Assembly (NCBI GenBank): GCA_017437785.1
Contig: JAFRXH010000023.1
Span: 61,267 to 125,266 of the forward strand
Reading direction: 5' to 3'
DNA from: Lachnospiraceae bacterium
GTDB lineage: Bacteria; Bacillota; Clostridia; Lachnospirales; Lachnospiraceae
DNA length: 64,000 nt
The notes under the pieces are model-generated. The model was not told the origin of the DNA. It was given only the letters and a program-made list of their open reading frames with translations, and did not search any database. Below, piece by piece: positions 60,352 through 64,000 of this stretch (positions within the stretch are counted from its first letter, which is position 1; the number at the start of each line of letters is the position of its first letter). A program made the translations under genes and the position numbers.

Positions 60352-61158
60352 TCAAAGCATTCCAAACGTAAATATCCGGTCATAAAAATCCCTTGCCTCC
60401 TCAAAAGTTCCATGACCGAGTCCATCATATACAAACAGTTCACTGTCATTAATCCCGTCTTTCAATTCCCCCGGAGCATCATTTCCTACAGTTTTATCAT
60501 CACTCCCGGCAATGATCAGTGTCGGACAGCTTATCTTTGATAATTCCTCCCTTGCATCAAAACGCAGGATCGCATCTGCATTTTTCAGGAAACGGTCATA
60601 CGACGACGGTTTTGTAAACTTAGCGATCAGAGGAAAATACTTTCTGTTCTTATCAAGAAACCGGTCCGAATACATTTTTTCAGCGGTATCTACCATAAGG
60701 GCAGTGTGATCTCCGCGCTTTACCATATCGATCCAGCCTGAAACCGCATCTTTCACAACCTTGTTTGCATATGGTGCCGTAACAGCCAGGATCAGACGTT
60801 CCACTACCTCCGGATGTCTTATGGCAATGCACTGGGCGACCATCCCGCCCTGGGATACTCCAAGTACACAGGACCTGTCGATCCCAAGCTTCTTCATTAC
60901 CGTCACCTGGTCATCCGCCATATCCTCTATGCTATACCCTTCCGGCATGACATTCTTTCTGCTGAACATATAAACCGTAAAGTTACGTAAAAATCTTTTA
61001 TATGGTGCAGAAAGTATCAATGCCTTTCCTTTAACAGTTGCAAGCCCATCCGATAATCCCGGCAGAACGATCATCTTTTTCTTGCCGTTTCCGAAAGATA
61101 CATAATACATTTCGGTATCACCGATATCCACGCATCCGTTAATAAGTTTTTTACCCAT
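60352..61158 (-). CDS. Alpha/beta hydrolase
   Basis: 268 residues of the alpha/beta-hydrolase fold. The nucleophile elbow GVSQGGM contains the Ser, the acid is likely in IIAGSDDKTVG, and the His in YDGLGHGTFEEA. The oxyanion region is IVLPGLSDG. Substrate unknown; esterase or homoserine-acetyltransferase-like members occur. It begins 46 bases after the TetR regulator gene on the same strand, so the regulator probably controls it along with itself. Confidence 0.92.
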   Translation of the reverse strand: MGKKLINGCVDIGDTEMYYVSFGNGKKKMIVLPGLSDGLATVKGKALILSAPYKRFLRNFTVYMFSRKNVMPEGYSIEDMADDQVTVMKKLGIDRSCVLGVSQGGMVAQCIAIRHPEVVERLILAVTAPYANKVVKDAVSGWIDMVKRGDHTALMVDTAEKMYSDRFLDKNRKYFPLIAKFTKPSSYDRFLKNADAILRFDAREELSKISCPTLIIAGSDDKTVGNDAPGELKDGINDSELFVYDGLGHGTFEEARDFYDRIFTFGML

Positions 61159-61204
61159 TTTTTCTCCTTTTCACTTTCTTACGTTTTAAATATCAGACTG
61201 AAGC

Positions 61205-61822
61205 TTACAGCCCGCTTTTAAGCACCTGTAGATGTCGCTTTAATTGCCTGATATAGCTTTTCTTCAATGTTTCAATATCATTGTCACTGTCGCTAATGCT
61301 CTTAAGAAAACTGCTGTTAAATCCCATAAGGACCCACCTCAGTATATCTGTGATCTCTCTTCTGCTGTTATGAAACCCCGACATATCAACTTCCTTAAGC
61401 AATGTCTCATAAATGTCCTCACTCTTTTCCCCATACCTGTCAATGATCTTCCTGCCTATATCTGATCCTGACTCGGAAGCGATCCCGATAAGAAATCTTC
61501 CCTTCACGGGATTTGCTGCATACCAGGATATCTCCGTTACAGAATACGCGATCACTCTTTCATATAAATCTTTTGATAATCTGTTTATATCAAGCCGTGT
61601 CTCTTCAGCCATCCGGGCTGATACTGTATCGATCAGATAGAAGTATAGCTCTTCTTTATTCTCAAAATATTTAAACAGACTGCCCTTACTTACTCCGCAG
61701 GTCTTTACGATCCTGTTGGTAGAGGCATTTTCATATCCGTACTCTGCAAATTCTTTTAGTGCAGCATCTATTATCCGCTCCTGCTTTTTTTCATCAAGCT
61801 CTGTAAATATCTTTGTAGGCAT
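61205..61822 (-). CDS. TetR/AcrR family transcriptional regulator
   Basis: 205 residues. The N-terminal helix-turn-helix is clear: ERIIDAALKEFAEYGYENAS, TNRIVKTCGVSKGSLFKYFENKEELY. The C-terminal ligand domain is divergent, as usual for the family. GGGGAGG lies three to four bases before ATG 61822; the longer open frame runs back through the operator and is not expected to be translated. Two strong palindromes lie directly upstream, implying autorepression, and the alpha/beta hydrolase gene follows 46 bases later. Confidence 0.94.
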   Translation of the reverse strand: MPTKIFTELDEKKQERIIDAALKEFAEYGYENASTNRIVKTCGVSKGSLFKYFENKEELYFYLIDTVSARMAEETRLDINRLSKDLYERVIAYSVTEISWYAANPVKGRFLIGIASESGSDIGRKIIDRYGEKSEDIYETLLKEVDMSGFHNSRREITDILRWVLMGFNSSFLKSISDSDNDIETLKKSYIRQLKRHLQVLKSGL

Positions 61823-61837
61823 AAATCCTCCCCTTCT

Positions 61838-61855
61838 GGTGACCACATGGTCACC
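61838..61855. promoter_or_regulatory. TetR operator, palindrome 1
   Basis: GGTGACCA-CA-TGGTCACC: 8-bp perfect arms. It lies in the leader of the TetR gene, 15 bases before its ATG, and shares the GTGACC core with palindrome 2, so both are probably bound by the same repressor. Confidence 0.75.
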
Positions 61856-61865
61856 GCAAGTGTTA

Positions 61866-61895
61866 AAATACAGTGACCACGCGGTCACTGTATTT
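61866..61895. promoter_or_regulatory. TetR operator, palindrome 2
   Basis: 13-bp perfect arms (61866-61878 and 61883-61895) around ACGC, core CAGTGACC/GGTCACTG. It overlaps the predicted transcription start just downstream of the -10 box, the classic position for autorepression. Confidence 0.85.
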
Positions 61896-61925
61896 AATAT
61901 ACACTTTATCCTATCGATCTGTCAA
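61896..61925 (-). promoter_or_regulatory. Promoter of the TetR-hydrolase transcript
   Basis: On the minus strand consensus TTGACA (61920-61925), 18 bases, TATATT (61896-61901), abutting operator palindrome 2. Confidence 0.75.
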
Positions 61926-61996
61926 GAATCACCGGCTTTCAACCGCTTTACAGATTCTTTTTTCTTCTGTCCCGCTAAAATATATCCCAATCATCT

Positions 61997-62656
61997 TTAT
62001 TTGTTTACAATGATCTGTGTATCATACTCCTCATGCATTATATAATCACACATTTCATCATGAGATAATAATTCCGGATACTGTTCATTGGTTTCCAGAT
62101 ACACCCTCAGCCATATATGTCCGCCTCCGTCAGGTATCTCCTTCTCCAGCATGTCTTCCAATTCCTCCGGCGATAAAGCTCCGGCAGCATTACAGTCATA
62201 ATAAACGATCAGGCTCATCTCTGCTGCCCCATGCTCCATATACTCATCCAGGTCAGCACAGACCGGCCAGTCCGTACAATCATACTCCGATTCCGCAAGT
62301 TTGTACTTTTCAGTAGGAAAGGCCTTTTTAACAGCATTCTCCACCAGTGCCAGCATATCCTGTTCAAAATATATCGCCTGATAATTGTCTGAAATATCAT
62401 AACTAAAAAGTCTATACGGATCATCATCAAAAGCTACTTTCACAGCATAACCCGGAAAATTGGCACTTTCGAACTCGTATACCTGATCCGCTCTTGGAAA
62501 ATCATCATAACAGCCCTTATAGATAAACGTATCATCATATCGATCTTTCAAACGCTTAGCGGCTTCAGCAGATTTTCCTTTTGAACATCCCGTGGCTATC
62601 AACATAAAACACACGGAAGATATTAATATGCCTATAGCATTCTTGTAAGATTTCAT
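61997..62656 (-). CDS. Lipoprotein of unknown function
   Basis: About 219 residues. A lipoprotein signal (MKSYKNAIGILISSVCFMLI then lipobox ATGC) anchors it outside the membrane. The mature part is acidic and Tyr-rich (YDDTFIYKGCYDDFPRADQV (in part), FPGYAVKVAFDDDPYRLFSYD) with no domain I can name. GGGGTGAG lies before ATG 62656; the in-frame ATG at 62677 is less likely. It is monocistronic and diverges from the LysR regulator gene, so the two may share control. Confidence 0.8.
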   Translation of the reverse strand: MKSYKNAIGILISSVCFMLIATGCSKGKSAEAAKRLKDRYDDTFIYKGCYDDFPRADQVYEFESANFPGYAVKVAFDDDPYRLFSYDISDNYQAIYFEQDMLALVENAVKKAFPTEKYKLAESEYDCTDWPVCADLDEYMEHGAAEMSLIVYYDCNAAGALSPEELEDMLEKEIPDGGGHIWLRVYLETNEQYPELLSHDEMCDYIMHEEYDTQIIVNK

Positions 62657-62717
62657 TTGCTCACCCCAAATAATCACACAAGCTTTGCTTCGTTGATAAG
62701 ATTATCACACAAAACGC

Positions 62718-62747
62718 TTGAATTTTCCATTTTAAATTTCCTATAAT
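62718..62747 (+). promoter_or_regulatory. Predicted promoter of the LysR-type regulator gene
   Basis: TTGAAT (62718-62723), 18 bases, perfect TATAAT (62742-62747). Just downstream lies TTTAAGTTTTAAA, a short AT-rich palindrome that could be a regulator site. Confidence 0.55.
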
Positions 62748-62788
62748 TGATTTAAGTTTTAAATAGCTGATTCCGGGGGGATTTTTCG

Positions 62789-63676
62789 ATGACTACCAAA
62801 CAGATTGATTATTGTATAGAACTGGCACGTACGCTTAACTTCAGCCGTGCCGCAGAGAATGCCTTTGTGAGCCAGCCCACATTTTCTTATCAGGTAAAAC
62901 TTCTGGAAGATGAAGTTGGTTTCAAGATATTTGAAAGAAACGGCAAAGGCGCCGCACTAACTCCTGCCGGAGCGCAGTTCGTAACATATCTTTCCGGTAT
63001 GCGCGAAGACATGAAGAGAGCTATAGAACAGGGACAGAATTTCAGTGCCAGGTATACTGACAATATAACGGTTTCCATGATGGTCCGTCAGGCAATTTAC
63101 TTTCTGCCTGAGGCTATCCGCATATTTGAAAAGGAGCAGCCCGGTGTCCAGGTTACTCCTCTGTTTCAGTACGATAACGGTGTGGAAAGTTTTTTAAAGG
63201 ATGAGTCTGATGTCCTCTTTGCTCTCATTGAACAGACGAAACATATCCCGGGGATCAACGTCCACAAGCTCTTTGACTCCGGAATCTATCTGATTGCCGA
63301 TAAAAACGATCCGCTGGCAGAAAAGGACATCATCACGGATGAAGATATCTACGGACGCACGCTCATGGTAGGCGGCGGCTCTCCGAACGTTTTACGATCC
63401 GTCCAGCAGAAGCTCATCTCCTCCGGGAAGATCGAATACTTTAACAGTCCCGATCACGACACAACTCTTGTGAATGTTGCATCCGGTAAAGGCATCTGCC
63501 TTGCTCCCGGATTCCTAAACGACCACAGCGGACAATTTGCGTGGATCCCTTATGAAAGCAGGGAATGCTTCCACTGCGTACTCTGTACCCACAAGGCGGA
63601 TAGCCGGGAGAGCCTTGCCTCATTTATCAAGACGCTTCAAAAGCTATACAAGGATGCAGTAGCTTTCCCGCTTTAA
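62789..63676 (+). CDS. LysR-family transcriptional regulator
   Basis: 295 residues. The N-terminal winged helix-turn-helix (IDYCIELARTLNFSRAAENA, VSQPTFSYQVKLLEDEVGFKIFER in part) is standard LysR, followed by the periplasmic-binding-like effector domain (ITVSMMVRQAIYFLPEAIRIF). GGGGGG precedes the ATG. It diverges from the lipoprotein gene and converges with the partial methyltransferase gene, with the two stop codons sharing TTAA. The usual LysR target is the divergent neighbour, so it may regulate the lipoprotein gene (inference). Confidence 0.95.
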   Translation: MTTKQIDYCIELARTLNFSRAAENAFVSQPTFSYQVKLLEDEVGFKIFERNGKGAALTPAGAQFVTYLSGMREDMKRAIEQGQNFSARYTDNITVSMMVRQAIYFLPEAIRIFEKEQPGVQVTPLFQYDNGVESFLKDESDVLFALIEQTKHIPGINVHKLFDSGIYLIADKNDPLAEKDIITDEDIYGRTLMVGGGSPNVLRSVQQKLISSGKIEYFNSPDHDTTLVNVASGKGICLAPGFLNDHSGQFAWIPYESRECFHCVLCTHKADSRESLASFIKTLQKLYKDAVAFPL

Positions 63677-64000
63677 CCTCCGGTTTTATTTAGCTTAAGC
63701 TGCAGATCTGCTATAGATACATAATGTTTCACCGGGAATTCTCCCGGTGCATTTTTCATGAGCATCTCCGCATGTTCCTTATCCCAGGCTGCAAGATCCG
63801 CCTCTGACATGGAGGCTCCAACTCCTCTGCAGGCACGCATTCTGCCATGCCATGATTCCCGCGTAAATGTAACATCTACTCTGAACTCATTCTGTGATAC
63901 AAGATCAAAGAAACCCAAGTATTCATCCGGTACCCAGACTGGGTGTACAGTATCACCACACCCAGTCCATGTCGGATTATATTTAAGAACAATCTCTTCA
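63673..64000 (-). CDS. SAM-dependent methyltransferase, C-terminal part (N-terminus outside window)
   Basis: The minus-strand frame is open through the right edge, giving 108 visible residues ending KLNKTGG. They include GFFDLVSQNEFRVDVTF, ESWHGRMRACRGVGAS and the end YVSIADLQLKLN. From memory these match the C-terminal third of class I SAM methyltransferases of about 250-270 residues (SWxxRxRACRGVGAS). The SAM-binding motif lies outside, so the assignment rests on the tail. An in-frame TTG at 63918 is internal. Confidence 0.75.
   Translation of the reverse strand, partial: EEIVLKYNPTWTGCGDTVHPVWVPDEYLGFFDLVSQNEFRVDVTFTRESWHGRMRACRGVGASMSEADLAAWDKEHAEMLMKNAPGEFPVKHYVSIADLQLKLNKTGG

Overview
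The window reads as a chromosomal segment of an anaerobic Firmicute of class Clostridia, most likely family Lachnospiraceae. This rests on gene content and order: ispF-cysS-mrnC-rlmB and rimP-nusA-rnpM-L7Ae-infB-rbfA-nrnA-truB-ribF in the Gram-positive arrangement, pyruvate phosphate dikinase, an S11 D-Ala-D-Ala carboxypeptidase, BspA-type leucine-rich surface repeats, a FeoA-FeoB fusion and strong AGGAGG-type ribosome binding sites. I see no integrase, transposase, phage gene or CRISPR array. Most genes lie on the minus strand; the plus-strand exceptions are the CorC fragment at the left edge, a small membrane protein at 25.8 kb, the broken trpB2 at 35 kb and a LysR regulator at 63 kb.

Layout. 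0-1 kb: end of a CNNM/CorC transporter. 1-5.8 kb: permease-ATPase-permease ABC exporter with its own histidine kinase and LuxR-type regulator. 5.9-12.4 kb: rRNA/tRNA maturation and isoprenoid genes, then a hydrophilic orphan, a zinc-ribbon Pro/Ala-rich protein and a membrane protein. 12.4-12.75 kb: hairpin-rich spacer and tRNA-Met. 12.8-17.8 kb: carboxypeptidase, then a partner-switching operon (SpoIIE-type phosphatase, STAS protein, an unrecognised protein, RsbW-like kinase, GNAT-like protein). 17.9-21.1 kb: secreted BspA-like protein with 708-bp repeats. 21.2-26.2 kb: ppdK, Na/Pi cotransporter, coiled-coil membrane protein. 26.2-34.8 kb: the nusA-infB operon with a structured leader. 34.8-39.6 kb: trpB2 with an internal amber codon, corA, and feoAB with a frameshift. 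39.7-46.2 kb: WYL regulator, solute-binding lipoprotein, metallo-hydrolase, glycosyltransferase-like membrane protein, diguanylate cyclase, glutathione peroxidase. 46.4-49.1 kb: three-gene carbohydrate/hydroxy-acid operon. 49.3-54.3 kb: two more diguanylate cyclases, a cysteine-rich membrane partner and a PfkB kinase. 54.4-60.3 kb: a poorly described accessory block (DUF3006-like miniprotein, Methyltransf_32-like methyltransferase, AlkZ-like protein, repeat protein of 482 residues, VWA protein, macro-domain protein with a helical C-terminal domain). 60.3-64 kb: alpha/beta hydrolase under a TetR regulator, a lipoprotein, a LysR regulator and the end of a methyltransferase.

Themes. The first half is mainly core information processing. 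The second half is signalling (three GGDEF proteins), small-molecule metabolism and lineage-specific genes. The places most worth a second look are the rimP leader, the two single-nucleotide lesions in trpB2 and feoB with inverted repeats flanking trpB2, the partner-switching operon without a sigma factor, the cyclase/cysteine-rich membrane protein pair, and the macro/VWA/repeat-protein/AlkZ/methyltransferase block. Functional statements come from motif and family recognition by eye; no database search was run.
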